Shown: positions 1 to 6,768, counted from the first letter of the stretch. The stretch: 9,445 nt of DNA from Ramlibacter sp. (GCA_014376915.1 JACMQP010000246.1:1-9445), one strand, 5' to 3'. Translations and numbers: made by a program. The notes: a model not told the origin generated them from the letters alone.

Positions 1-90
1 CCGCTGGTCCACCAGTACATGCGATCGCTGCCCGACGGCCCTGTCGGATTCCACTTCCCCCAGCGGCCGATCGAGCAGGACGTCGCCTGA
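1..90 (+). CDS. C-terminal end of a probable phospholipid ABC transporter ATPase (MlaF-like), partial
   Basis: Frame 1 is open from the first base of the window to a TGA at 88-90 and encodes the last 29 residues of a protein that begins outside. The tail contains PLVHQYMRSLPDGPVGFHFP. From memory this matches the C-terminal signature of MlaF/Ttg2A ATPases (a V-x-Q-F/Y segment, then DGPV-x-F-x-YP), the cytoplasmic ATPase of the Mla system that moves phospholipid between the outer and inner membranes. No Walker or signature motif lies in the window, so the call rests on this short tail only. If correct, mlaF is the last gene of its unit, because the next gene converges on it with only 9 bases between the stop codons. 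Another MCE-type ABC ATPase is possible. Confidence 0.5.
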   Translation, partial: PLVHQYMRSLPDGPVGFHFPQRPIEQDVA

Positions 91-99
91 AGGACGGGA

Positions 100-2049
100 T
101 CAGCCGGCCAGCAGGTCGCGGATCTGCTGCAGCGCGGCCGGGTCTTCGATGGTCGTCAGGTCGCCGGCGTCGCGCCCTTCGCACACCGCCTGGATGGCGC
201 GCCGCAACAGCTTGCCGCTACGGGTCTTGGGCAGCAGCGTGACGAAGCGTACGCGCGCGGGCCGCGCGATCGCGCCGAGCTGCTCGCCGACGCGCTTCAT
301 GATCTCGCCTTCCAGCCGCAGCTTCGCCGCGTCGTCGGTCAGCGCCGAGGTGTCGCGGGCCACGACGAAAGCCATCGCAACCTGGCCCTTGAGCGCATCT
401 GCCACCCCGACGACAGCGACTTCAGCCACGTTCGGATGGCTGGAGATGCTCTCCTCGATCTCGCGGGTGCCGAGCCGGTGGCCGGCGACGTTGATCACGT
501 CGTCGGTCCGGCCCAGGATGTAGAAGTAGCCGTCCTGGTCGCGAATGCCCCAGTCGAAGGTGCTGTACAGCCACCGGTCGGGCTGCTGTCTTCCTGCCTC
601 CAGGGTGCCGGGCGTTCGAATCCAGTAGGTCTTGAGGAATCGCTCGTCGTCCTGCCACACGGTCTGCATGAACCCCGGCGGCGTCGGGCCCTCGATCACG
701 ACGACGCCCTTTTCGTTGGGTTGCGTCAGTTCCTCGCCGGTGCCTTCGTGGACGATCTTGACCTTGTACCCGTACATCGGCACGCCGGGACTGCCGAACT
801 TGCTGGGCTTGCGTTCGACGCCGTTGGCGATGGTGAGGATCGGCCAGCCGCTCTCGGTCTGCCAGTAGTTGTCGATGATCGGCACGCCCAGGCTCTCGCT
901 GATCCAGCGCGCAGTGGGCTCGTCCAGCGGCTCACCGGCCAGAAACAGCGCCTTCAAGCTCGACAGGTCGTACTTCTTCAGGAAGGCCGGATCGTGTTTG
1001 CGCAGCACGCGCACGGCGGTCGGCGCGCTGAACATCGCACTGACCTTGTACTTCTCCACCAGGCTCCACCAGACGCCGGCGTCGGGGCGGATCGGCAGGC
1101 CCTCGTACAGGATGGTCGCCATGCCGGCGATCAGCGGCCCGTAGACGATGTAGCTGTGGCCCACCACCCAGCCGATGTCGCTGGTCGAGAAGTAGGTCTC
1201 GCCCGGCTGGCCCAGGAAGATGTGCTTCATGCTCGCCGCCAGCGCCACCGCATAGCCGCCGACGTCGCGCTGCACGCCCTTCGGCCGGCCGGTCGTGCCG
1301 CTGGTGTAGATGGTGTAGCTGATGTCGGTGGACTGCAGCCATTCGCACGGCACCTGGGTCTGCGCATGCTGCTTCGCCAGGGCCGCCCAGTCGTGGTCGC
1401 GCCCGGCAATGCACTCCATCGGCGCCAGTCCGCGGTCCACCAGCAGCACTGCCGCCGGCTTGTGGCTGGACAGCCGGATCGCTTCATCGAGGAGCGGCTT
1501 GTACGGCACCACCTTGCCGGCGCGCGAGCCGGCATCGGCGCTGATGATGACGACCGGCGTGGCGTCCTCGATGCGCGATGCCAGCGACACCGAAGCGAAG
1601 CCGCCGAACACCACCGAATGGATCGCGCCGATGCGCGCGCAGGCCAACATGGCGAAAGCGGCCTGCGCGATCATCGGCATGTAGATCAGGACCCGGTCCC
1701 CCTTCTTCACCCCCAGGGACTGCAGCACCGCCGCCGCCTGCTGCACCTCGGTGTGCAGGTCGCGGAAGGTGTAGACCTGCTCGGCGCCGGTCTCGCTCGA
1801 CACATAGATCAGCGCCGGCTGGTCGGCGCGCTCCTGCAGGTGCCGGTCGACCGCGTTGTGGCAAAGGTTGGTCGTGCCGCCCACGAACCACCGCGTGAAC
1901 GGCGGATTGCTGTCGTCGCAGATCTGCTGCGGCGGCGCCTGCCAGTCGATCAGCGCCGCCTGCTCGGCCCAGAAACCATCGCGGTCGTCGATCGAGCGGC
2001 GATAGAACTCGGCATAACTGCCGCGCGTGGCTGCGTCGGAATGGCCCAT
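100..2049 (-). CDS. prpE: Propionyl-CoA synthetase (propionate--CoA ligase) PrpE
   Basis: This 649-residue AMP-forming acyl-CoA synthetase converts propionate (in this family also acrylate or 3-hydroxypropionate to some degree), ATP and CoA to the acyl-CoA in the cytoplasm. An N-terminal ACS domain with SYAEFYRRSI is followed by the P-loop YTSGTTGRPKGV (about 248-259), the adenylate motif NYWQTESGWP (394-403), the hinge region GRTDDVINVAGHR (513-525) and the C-terminal PKTRSGK with catalytic K613, the lysine usually controlled by acetylation. Length fits PrpE (about 630-650). I chose the ATG at 2049 because GGAG sits 6 bases upstream and the family N-terminus begins just after it; the frame stays open upstream but only over the neighbouring gene. 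It is the last gene of the minus-strand operon, 23 bases after acuI. There is no prpB, prpC or prpD here, so the gene is outside the classic methylcitrate cluster. Acetyl-CoA synthetase is less likely given the overall sequence. Confidence 0.93.
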   Translation of the reverse strand: MGHSDAATRGSYAEFYRRSIDDRDGFWAEQAALIDWQAPPQQICDDSNPPFTRWFVGGTTNLCHNAVDRHLQERADQPALIYVSSETGAEQVYTFRDLHTEVQQAAAVLQSLGVKKGDRVLIYMPMIAQAAFAMLACARIGAIHSVVFGGFASVSLASRIEDATPVVIISADAGSRAGKVVPYKPLLDEAIRLSSHKPAAVLLVDRGLAPMECIAGRDHDWAALAKQHAQTQVPCEWLQSTDISYTIYTSGTTGRPKGVQRDVGGYAVALAASMKHIFLGQPGETYFSTSDIGWVVGHSYIVYGPLIAGMATILYEGLPIRPDAGVWWSLVEKYKVSAMFSAPTAVRVLRKHDPAFLKKYDLSSLKALFLAGEPLDEPTARWISESLGVPIIDNYWQTESGWPILTIANGVERKPSKFGSPGVPMYGYKVKIVHEGTGEELTQPNEKGVVVIEGPTPPGFMQTVWQDDERFLKTYWIRTPGTLEAGRQQPDRWLYSTFDWGIRDQDGYFYILGRTDDVINVAGHRLGTREIEESISSHPNVAEVAVVGVADALKGQVAMAFVVARDTSALTDDAAKLRLEGEIMKRVGEQLGAIARPARVRFVTLLPKTRSGKLLRRAIQAVCEGRDAGDLTTIEDPAALQQIRDLLAG

Positions 2050-2072
2050 GTCCGTCTCCAAAATGCGTGTGG

Positions 2073-3053
2073 TCAGCTTATTTTGACCACCAGCCTTCCG
2101 CGAATCTGACCGGCCATCAGATCGGCCGCCCGGGCCGGCGCCTGCGCCAGCGTGATGTCCTCGGTGATCTTTTCGAGTTTGTCGGGATCCAGGTCGCGGG
2201 CCAGCCGGTCCCAGGCCTGCTGGCGACGGGCCAGCGGCGCCAGCACGCTGTCGATGCCGGCCAGGGTCACACCGCGCAGGATGAACGGCATCACCGTGGC
2301 CGGCAAGTCCGCGCCCTGGGCCAGCCCGCAAGCCGCCACGACGCCCCCGTAGCGGGTCTGGGCGCAGGCATTGGCCAGGGTGTGCGAGCCGACTGCGTCG
2401 ACCACGGCGGCCCAGCGCTCCTTCTGCAGCGGCTTGCCCGGCACGGCCAGCTCGGCCCGGTCGATCACCGCGCTGGCCCCGAGTTGCTTCAACCAGGAGG
2501 TTTCCGAGGTCTTGCCGGTGGCGGCGACCACCGTGTAACCCAGCTTGGCCAGGACGGCGACCGCAATGCTACCGACTCCGCCGGTCGCGCCGGTGACCAG
2601 CACTTCGCCCGCGGCCGGCGTGATGCCGTGCCGCTCCAGCGCCAGCACGCACAGCATCGCGGTGTAGCCGGCGGTGCCGATCGCCATCGCCTGGCGCGTC
2701 GTGAAGGCGCCGGGCAACCGCACCAGCCAGTCGCCCTGCAGTCGCGCGTGGCCCGACATCAGGCCCCAGCGGGTCTCGCCCAGGCCCCAGCCGTTGTGGA
2801 TGAACCGGTCGCCGGCCGTCCATTGCGGGTGGGTTGATTCCAGCACAGTGCCGGCGCCATCAATGCCGGCGACCATAGGCCACAGGCGCACCACCGGGCT
2901 CCTGTTGGTGATGGCCAGGCCGTCCTTGTAGTTCAGCGTCGAATATTCGATCCGCCCAAGGACGTCGCCGAGCGGCAGCTGCGCGTCCTCGAGATCGACC
3001 ACCGTGGCCGAAAAACCGGCGTCGGTTTTGTTCAGTTGAAGGGCCTTGAACAT
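2073..3053 (-). CDS. acuI: Acrylyl-CoA reductase (NADPH), AcuI/YhdH family MDR oxidoreductase
   Basis: This 326-residue zinc-free medium-chain dehydrogenase/reductase reduces acrylyl-CoA to propionyl-CoA with NADPH. It follows E. coli YhdH, as recalled, over its whole length: STLNYKDGLAIT (38-49), PMVAGIDGAGTV (59-70), GWGLGETRWG (88-97), IGTAGYTAMLCVLALE (125-140), the dinucleotide-binding VTGATGGVGS (153-162) and YGGVVAACGLA (235-245). ATGKTSE (178-184) occupies the place of the YhdH SGR loop that grips the NADPH phosphate, with Lys for Arg. No structural-zinc cysteine cluster is visible, as expected. The ATG at 3053 has AAGGAG 5 bases upstream, an excellent ribosome site. It lies between an isochorismatase-like hydrolase (14-base gap) and prpE (23-base gap), so co-transcription is likely. 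Pairing with PrpE supports acrylyl-CoA or 3-hydroxypropionyl-CoA turnover to propionyl-CoA rather than a general quinone reductase role. Confidence 0.9.
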   Translation of the reverse strand: MFKALQLNKTDAGFSATVVDLEDAQLPLGDVLGRIEYSTLNYKDGLAITNRSPVVRLWPMVAGIDGAGTVLESTHPQWTAGDRFIHNGWGLGETRWGLMSGHARLQGDWLVRLPGAFTTRQAMAIGTAGYTAMLCVLALERHGITPAAGEVLVTGATGGVGSIAVAVLAKLGYTVVAATGKTSETSWLKQLGASAVIDRAELAVPGKPLQKERWAAVVDAVGSHTLANACAQTRYGGVVAACGLAQGADLPATVMPFILRGVTLAGIDSVLAPLARRQQAWDRLARDLDPDKLEKITEDITLAQAPARAADLMAGQIRGRLVVKIS

Positions 3054-3067
3054 GCTTGCTCCTTGGA

Positions 3068-3676
3068 CTACTTGATCAGTGCGAGCGCTTCGCGGAAATC
3101 GGGATGGGCGGCGCTGCGCAGCCACTCGAAAGCGACCATCTGGGTGGTCACCAGTTCGGCGCCGGCGCCGGCCAGGCGGTCGAAGGCAGCGTCGCGGTCG
3201 CGCTCGGACTGCGAGCTGCAGGCGTCGGTCACCACCCAGACCTCGAACTCCTCGTCCAGCAGGTCGAGCGAGGTCTGCAGCAGACAGACGTGCGCTTCGC
3301 AGCCGGCGATCACCACGGTGTTGCGGCCCTCGCCCGTCTGCGGCTGAGGCTTTTGCAGGTGCTTGGGCAGGCTGCGCGCGTTGGCGCCCTGCGGCGGGCG
3401 CGCCGGCGGCCTCAGCATGTCCACCAGCCCGTCGGCGACGGCGCTGAAATGCATCTTCGCCAGCGTCTTGCGGCACAACGCGCGCAACTCGGTCGGGTTT
3501 TCGCCGAGTGCGGCGGGATTTTCCTCGGTGCCCCAGATCGGCACCTCCAGCAGTCGGGCCAGCCGCGCCAGCCGCAACGCGTTGGCCAGCACCAGGGCGT
3601 TTTCATGGATCGCGGGCATCAGCCGGGCCTGGTAGTCCACCAGCACCACTTGGGAATCGTCGGCATCGAGCAGCAT
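3068..3676 (-). CDS. Isochorismatase-family cysteine hydrolase (YcaC-like)
   Basis: This 202-residue cytoplasmic cysteine hydrolase has the family triad in place: D14 in VVLVDYQARL, K74 in the segment before HFSAV (76-80) and the nucleophile C131 in IAGCEAHVCLLQTSLDLL (123-140). Families with this fold hydrolyse amides, carbamates or vinyl ethers; the substrate cannot be read from the sequence. Residues about 89-119 form a Pro/Gln/Arg-rich insertion between the lysine and cysteine blocks, making it slightly longer than typical 180-190 residue members. I chose the ATG at 3676 because the next residues run directly into the first beta strand and GGAAG lies 4 bases upstream. A start at 3736 is also in frame, but it would place 20 atypical residues over the divergent promoter region. 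It is the first gene of the operon with acuI and prpE. An amidase releasing a short-chain acid for PrpE would fit, but this is inference. Confidence 0.85.
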   Translation of the reverse strand: MLLDADDSQVVLVDYQARLMPAIHENALVLANALRLARLARLLEVPIWGTEENPAALGENPTELRALCRKTLAKMHFSAVADGLVDMLRPPARPPQGANARSLPKHLQKPQPQTGEGRNTVVIAGCEAHVCLLQTSLDLLDEEFEVWVVTDACSSQSERDRDAAFDRLAGAGAELVTTQMVAFEWLRSAAHPDFREALALIK

Positions 3677-3698
3677 GGGTCTTCCGTTCCTTGGTCGG

Positions 3699-3728
3699 TT
3701 GGCGCAGTCTGGCGCCAGCAGGTATTGT
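3699..3728 (+). promoter_or_regulatory. Possible promoter of the AbfD/HpaB-like gene with a palindrome in its spacer
   Basis: TTGGCG (3699-3704) and TATTGT (3723-3728) each match four of six sigma70 consensus bases, with an 18-base spacer. A transcript would start near 3735 and leave a leader of about 33 bases. The perfect 10-base palindrome CTGGCGCCAG (3709-3718) lies in the spacer, and TGGCGC occurs twice, at 3700-3705 and 3710-3715, one helical turn apart. This is the only intergenic space (91 bases) between the divergent units, so both must be controlled here. The promoter match is weak; the palindrome is exact but short. Confidence 0.3.
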
Positions 3729-3757
3729 CTGTTCAAATTTCACCGATCCGCCGTTCC

Positions 3758-3762
3758 AGGAG
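3758..3762 (+). promoter_or_regulatory. Shine-Dalgarno site fixing the start at 3768
   Basis: AGGAG lies 5 bases upstream of the ATG at 3768. The reading frame is open 31 codons further upstream, but that extension would cross the divergent promoter region and has no family resemblance, so this site decides the start. Confidence 0.8.
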
Positions 3763-3767
3763 ACAAG

Positions 3768-5393
3768 ATGAATGCACCTGCTTCCACTGCCCTGCTGATG
3801 AGCGGCGCGCAATACCGTGACTCGCTGCGCCGCTACCGCCCCACCGTATTTGTCGACGGCCGGCGCGTCGACAGCGTGGCCGATGAACCGGCTTTCCAGC
3901 CAGGCCTCAACGCCATCGCCCTGACCTACGACTACGCGCTCAAGGACAAGTACGCGCCGGTCATGCGCGCGGTGCAGCACACCAGCGGCAAGACAGTGAA
4001 CCGCATGCTGCATATCGACACCAGTTCCGGCGACCTGCTGAACAAGCTGGAGGCGGTGCGGCTGGTCTGCCAGGAAACCGGCTGCGCCCAGCGTTACCTC
4101 ACCCACGACGCGCTGAACGCGATCGGCCAGGTCAGCGCACGCATCGACGATGCCCGCGGCTCACGCGAGCACACTGAGCGTTTCCTGGCCTACCTGCACC
4201 GGGTGCAGGACCAGGACCTGACCCTGGGGGTGGCGATGACCGACGCCAAGGGCGACCGCAGCCGGCGGCCGCACGAGCAGGCCAACGTCGACAGCTATGT
4301 CCACGTGGTCGGGCGCAATGCGAAAGGCATCGTGATTTCCGGAACGAAGGCCATCGTCACCGGGGCCCCGTACATGCATGAACTGCTGGTCATGCCGTGC
4401 CGCAACATGGGACAGGAAGATGCGGACTTCGCTGTTTGCTGCGCCGTGCCCGTCGACGCGCCGGGCCTCGTTATCGTCGCGCGCCCGGCGGGCAGGCCTG
4501 GCGACAAGCTCGAACACGGCGACGCGCTGTTCAGCCGCAAGTACGGCCAGAGCACCGGCGTGGTGATGTTCGACCAGGTCTTTGTTCCCTGGGACAGCGT
4601 TTTCTACGCCGGCGAGTGGGAGCATTCGGGCCACCTGACCTACAGCTACGCAACCCACCACCGCCACACCTGCATCGGAGCGCGCGCCGGCTTCGGCGAC
4701 CTGCTGATCGGCGCCGGCGCGCTGATGTGCGAGGCCAACGGCTTCGACCCCGGCCGCGAGACCCACCTGCGCGAGCAGATGGTGGAATTGATCAAGATCA
4801 CCGAGGGATTTTTTGCGTGCGGCGTGGCGGCGAGCGTCTACGGCAAGGCCGACGAGCACAGCCAGACCTTCATGCCGGACCCGGTGTTCTCCAACATCGG
4901 CAAGCTGCTGCTGGCGGAGCAGATCTATGACATGCACCGCATCGCCCACTACGTCAGCGGCGGCCTGATCGTCACGCTGCCCGGGCCGGACGAGGACCAC
5001 AACCCGGAAACGGCAGCGCGGCTGTCCGACGTGCTGCGCGCCAATCCGGTCGTGCCCTATGAACGACGGATCGAGACCGCGCGGTTCATCGAGGACCTCA
5101 CCGCCGGCTACCAGGGCGGCTGGTACAGCGTGATCAGCCTGCATGGCGGCGGCTCGCCGGCGGCCATGAAGCAGGAAATCTGGCGCAATTATCCGGTGGG
5201 CTCGAAGGTGGAACTGGTGGAGCGGATCCTGGAGCGGGGCATCGCCGCCGACGGCTCGCCGGACAGCGCGCCGCACGATCCGGACCGCGCCATCACCCGC
5301 AACCGGCAACCGGGCAAGTGCTGCGACACCGGCTGCACGACGCCGGGTCAGCCGGTGATGGTGGACCTGCCGCTGCCGCGCAACGGCAACTAG
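3768..5393 (+). CDS. 4-hydroxybutyryl-CoA dehydratase / 4-hydroxyphenylacetate 3-hydroxylase family flavoprotein, atypical
   Basis: This 541-residue protein has the acyl-CoA-dehydrogenase-like fold family (HpaB_N plus HpaB C-terminal regions) shared by AbfD dehydratase and FADH2-dependent HpaB monooxygenases. It resembles AbfD more: GKTVNRMLHI (74-83), CAQRYLTHDALNAIG (106-120), VAMTDAKGDR (155-164), VISGTKAIVTGA (189-200), FDQVFVPWD (268-276) and SLHGGGSP (457-464). Aligned by eye with Clostridium AbfD recalled from memory, C106 matches ligand C99 and H298 matches H292. Y110 replaces C103, A305 replaces C299, T263 replaces E257, C302 replaces Y296 and I456 replaces E455. The classic [4Fe-4S] dehydratase site is therefore probably absent or rebuilt. 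A tail of about 50 residues beyond AbfD ends with C518, C519 and C523. No flavin reductase gene is nearby. It is divergent from the isochorismatase-acuI-prpE operon. The family call is firm; the reaction is unknown, with hydroxylase-type or altered lyase chemistry both open. Confidence 0.8.
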   Translation: MNAPASTALLMSGAQYRDSLRRYRPTVFVDGRRVDSVADEPAFQPGLNAIALTYDYALKDKYAPVMRAVQHTSGKTVNRMLHIDTSSGDLLNKLEAVRLVCQETGCAQRYLTHDALNAIGQVSARIDDARGSREHTERFLAYLHRVQDQDLTLGVAMTDAKGDRSRRPHEQANVDSYVHVVGRNAKGIVISGTKAIVTGAPYMHELLVMPCRNMGQEDADFAVCCAVPVDAPGLVIVARPAGRPGDKLEHGDALFSRKYGQSTGVVMFDQVFVPWDSVFYAGEWEHSGHLTYSYATHHRHTCIGARAGFGDLLIGAGALMCEANGFDPGRETHLREQMVELIKITEGFFACGVAASVYGKADEHSQTFMPDPVFSNIGKLLLAEQIYDMHRIAHYVSGGLIVTLPGPDEDHNPETAARLSDVLRANPVVPYERRIETARFIEDLTAGYQGGWYSVISLHGGGSPAAMKQEIWRNYPVGSKVELVERILERGIAADGSPDSAPHDPDRAITRNRQPGKCCDTGCTTPGQPVMVDLPLPRNGN

Positions 5394-5405
5394 CAGGGCT
5401 GACGC

Positions 5406-6614
5406 TCAGCGCATCGACAGGGGCATCGGGATGGTACTGGGTATCTGCTGCGTGAACACCGGGTCCGGGTCCAGCCGCGGGGTGCGCGCCGGCCAGGCGA
5501 CCGGCGCCGTGGCGACCGACGGCTGGATCGGCATCGGCCGGGAATGGCGTTCGCGCTGGCGCTGCAGGTAGCGCTGGCGCTGCGCCTCTTCATCCTGCAC
5601 CCGTGACAGGCCGCGGCACAGGGCATTGAACAGGCGCTCGAGCGAACCGTCCTCGGCCACCGTTTCCGCCATCAGGTGCGGCACCAGCACGATCTCGCTC
5701 TTGCCGTCGAGTTCGAAGCGGCCCGGATTGCCCAGCACCCGCTCGATTGCCTGCAGCGCCTTGTCGCGCGATATCGGCATCGCCACGGCGAACTGCGTCG
5801 GTCCGGTCCGCGCCGCCAGGCCCTCGTCAGCGGCCAGCAGCGTCAGCTTGCGCACGATGCTGGCGATCAGCATGCGGCTGGTGCGGCTGCCGTAGAGAGT
5901 GCGCGCTTCGAGCAGGTCGTTGCAGTCGAACACGGCCAGCGTGAGGTCGCGGCGCTCGGCGCGACAGGTCGCGAGCAGCACCTGGCCATGCGCCAGGAGG
6001 CCGCCGCGGTTGTACAGCGCCGTGCTGCTGTCGGTGCGCGCCCGGCTCAGGCGCGTCGACGGCCGGCGCGCCAGCGCGCCCAGCTTCATCGCCAGCAGCA
6101 TCGGCAGGATCAGCAGGAATGCGCCACGCACTGCCAGCGACGACAGGCGGTCCTCGCCCACCCACAAGGCCGCCAGCGTGAATTCGGCCACCGCGGCGAA
6201 TGCAATCAGGGCGCCGAACGGCGTCTTCAGGACGAAGACGTAGTAAACGGAGGTCAGTCCGAGCCAGAAAAAGAACACGCCAGCCGCGCCGCCCGGCACG
6301 CCGGCCTGGGTTTGGAGCACATAGGTCGCCGCGAGCAGGACTAACGCCCGGAGCGCCTGTTCGGGCTGGCCGGCCGGCCGCCGCAGTTCGGCCCACAAGG
6401 CGACTGCCGCTGCCAACGCGCAGAACATCCAAAGCACCGGCAGGTCCGCCAGCGAGGTGGCGGCCAGCCAGCCCGTCACTGCCGCGATGGTGGCGACGAC
6501 GACCGGCTCGAGCCGGCGCGCCGCCGTAAAAATCCGCTCTGCCGGGGTCGGCGAATGAGCGGCAACGGCACCGTCCCGATGCTGCACTGTCGTAGGTTCG
6601 AACTGCGATTTCAC
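5406..6614 (-). CDS. Integral membrane protein with a degenerate GGDEF domain
   Basis: This 402-residue protein has a short N-terminal cytoplasmic stretch and about six hydrophobic helices (roughly 36-54, 58-76, 88-103, 109-128, 132-151 and 163-180). A GGDEF-like domain follows (about 193-340). It begins DSSTALYNRGGLL, matching the D-x-LT-x-LYNR entry of diguanylate cyclases, and has LAVFDCND where active enzymes have the metal-binding FDIDxFK strand. The GG(D/E)EF loop is reduced to GPTQF (271-275), so cyclic-di-GMP synthesis is very unlikely. No EAL domain follows. Residues 341-358 are Gln/Arg-rich and the last 45 are Pro-rich. The start is a GTG at 6614, backed by GGAGG 8 bases upstream. 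It converges with the AbfD-like gene (12 bases apart) and is divergent from the kinase-regulator pair. A role as a signal-sensing or scaffolding membrane partner of a c-di-GMP network is inference. Confidence 0.75.
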   Translation of the reverse strand: MKSQFEPTTVQHRDGAVAAHSPTPAERIFTAARRLEPVVVATIAAVTGWLAATSLADLPVLWMFCALAAAVALWAELRRPAGQPEQALRALVLLAATYVLQTQAGVPGGAAGVFFFWLGLTSVYYVFVLKTPFGALIAFAAVAEFTLAALWVGEDRLSSLAVRGAFLLILPMLLAMKLGALARRPSTRLSRARTDSSTALYNRGGLLAHGQVLLATCRAERRDLTLAVFDCNDLLEARTLYGSRTSRMLIASIVRKLTLLAADEGLAARTGPTQFAVAMPISRDKALQAIERVLGNPGRFELDGKSEIVLVPHLMAETVAEDGSLERLFNALCRGLSRVQDEEAQRQRYLQRQRERHSRPMPIQPSVATAPVAWPARTPRLDPDPVFTQQIPSTIPMPLSMR

Positions 6615-6621
6615 TGGTGGT

Positions 6622-6627
6622 CCCTCC
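6622..6627 (-). promoter_or_regulatory. Shine-Dalgarno site supporting the GTG start at 6614
   Basis: On the minus strand GGAGGG precedes the GTG codon at 6614-6612, with 7 bases between the hexamer and the start. This decides in favour of GTG; no in-frame ATG lies closer to a ribosome site. Confidence 0.7.
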
Positions 6628-6643
6628 GCGCAAACATCTGCGC

Positions 6644-6681
6644 TATGAAACGTATGAAAACACGTTGATACGTTTTGAAAC
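6644..6681. repeat. Cluster of TGAAAC direct and inverted repeats, probable operator region
   Basis: Between the divergent GGDEF and kinase genes, TATGAAAC (6644-6651) and TATGAAAA (6653-6660) repeat with a 9-base offset, and TGAAAC recurs at 6676-6681. AAACGTAT (6648-6655) and ATACGTTT (6668-6675) form a perfect 8-base inverted repeat with a 12-base loop. The block is strikingly AT-rich for this GC-rich DNA. It lies 30-67 bases upstream of the GGDEF start, where a repressor or activator could act. I see no convincing paired -35/-10 boxes in either direction in the 154-base gap (6615-6768), so the promoters there are unassigned. Confidence 0.5.
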
Positions 6682-6768
6682 TAGGCAAAGTCGCCAGCCG
6701 GGCTAGGGGAAATTCTTAGTCATCGGTCGTCCTGCCCAATTCAGGGACACTCGCGACCAAGCCCGGCC

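Noticed and set aside
436..2109. Long plus-strand open frame of 557 codons antisense to prpE
   Set aside because: It has the biased His/Arg/Gln/Ala composition of a GC-rich shadow frame, no family motifs and no ribosome site. The opposite strand carries a complete, motif-rich prpE.
2050..2331. Upstream in-frame extension of prpE by 94 codons
   Set aside because: It overlaps the end of acuI, has no PrpE similarity, and the ATG at 2049 has its own GGAG.
3054..3476. Upstream in-frame extension of acuI through the hydrolase gene
   Set aside because: Arg/Ala-rich shadow of the isochorismatase-like gene. The ATG at 3053 has AAGGAG and matches the family N-terminus.
4161..5309. Minus-strand open frame of 382 codons antisense to the AbfD-like gene
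   Set aside because: Low-complexity Ala/Val/Arg/His composition without recognisable domains. The plus strand encodes a full-length recognised protein.
3768..5393. Calling the flavoprotein an active 4-hydroxybutyryl-CoA dehydratase (abfD)
   Set aside because: Two of four cluster ligands and the catalytic glutamates appear substituted in the eye alignment, so the symbol would overstate the evidence.
5398..5410. Hairpin GCTGA-CGC-TCAGC between convergent stop codons as a terminator
   Set aside because: The stem is only 5 base pairs and has no U tract on either strand, so it is too weak to call.
5676..6344. Plus-strand open frames opposite the GGDEF membrane protein
   Set aside because: Gln/Arg/Ala-rich antisense shadow with no start signal or motif.
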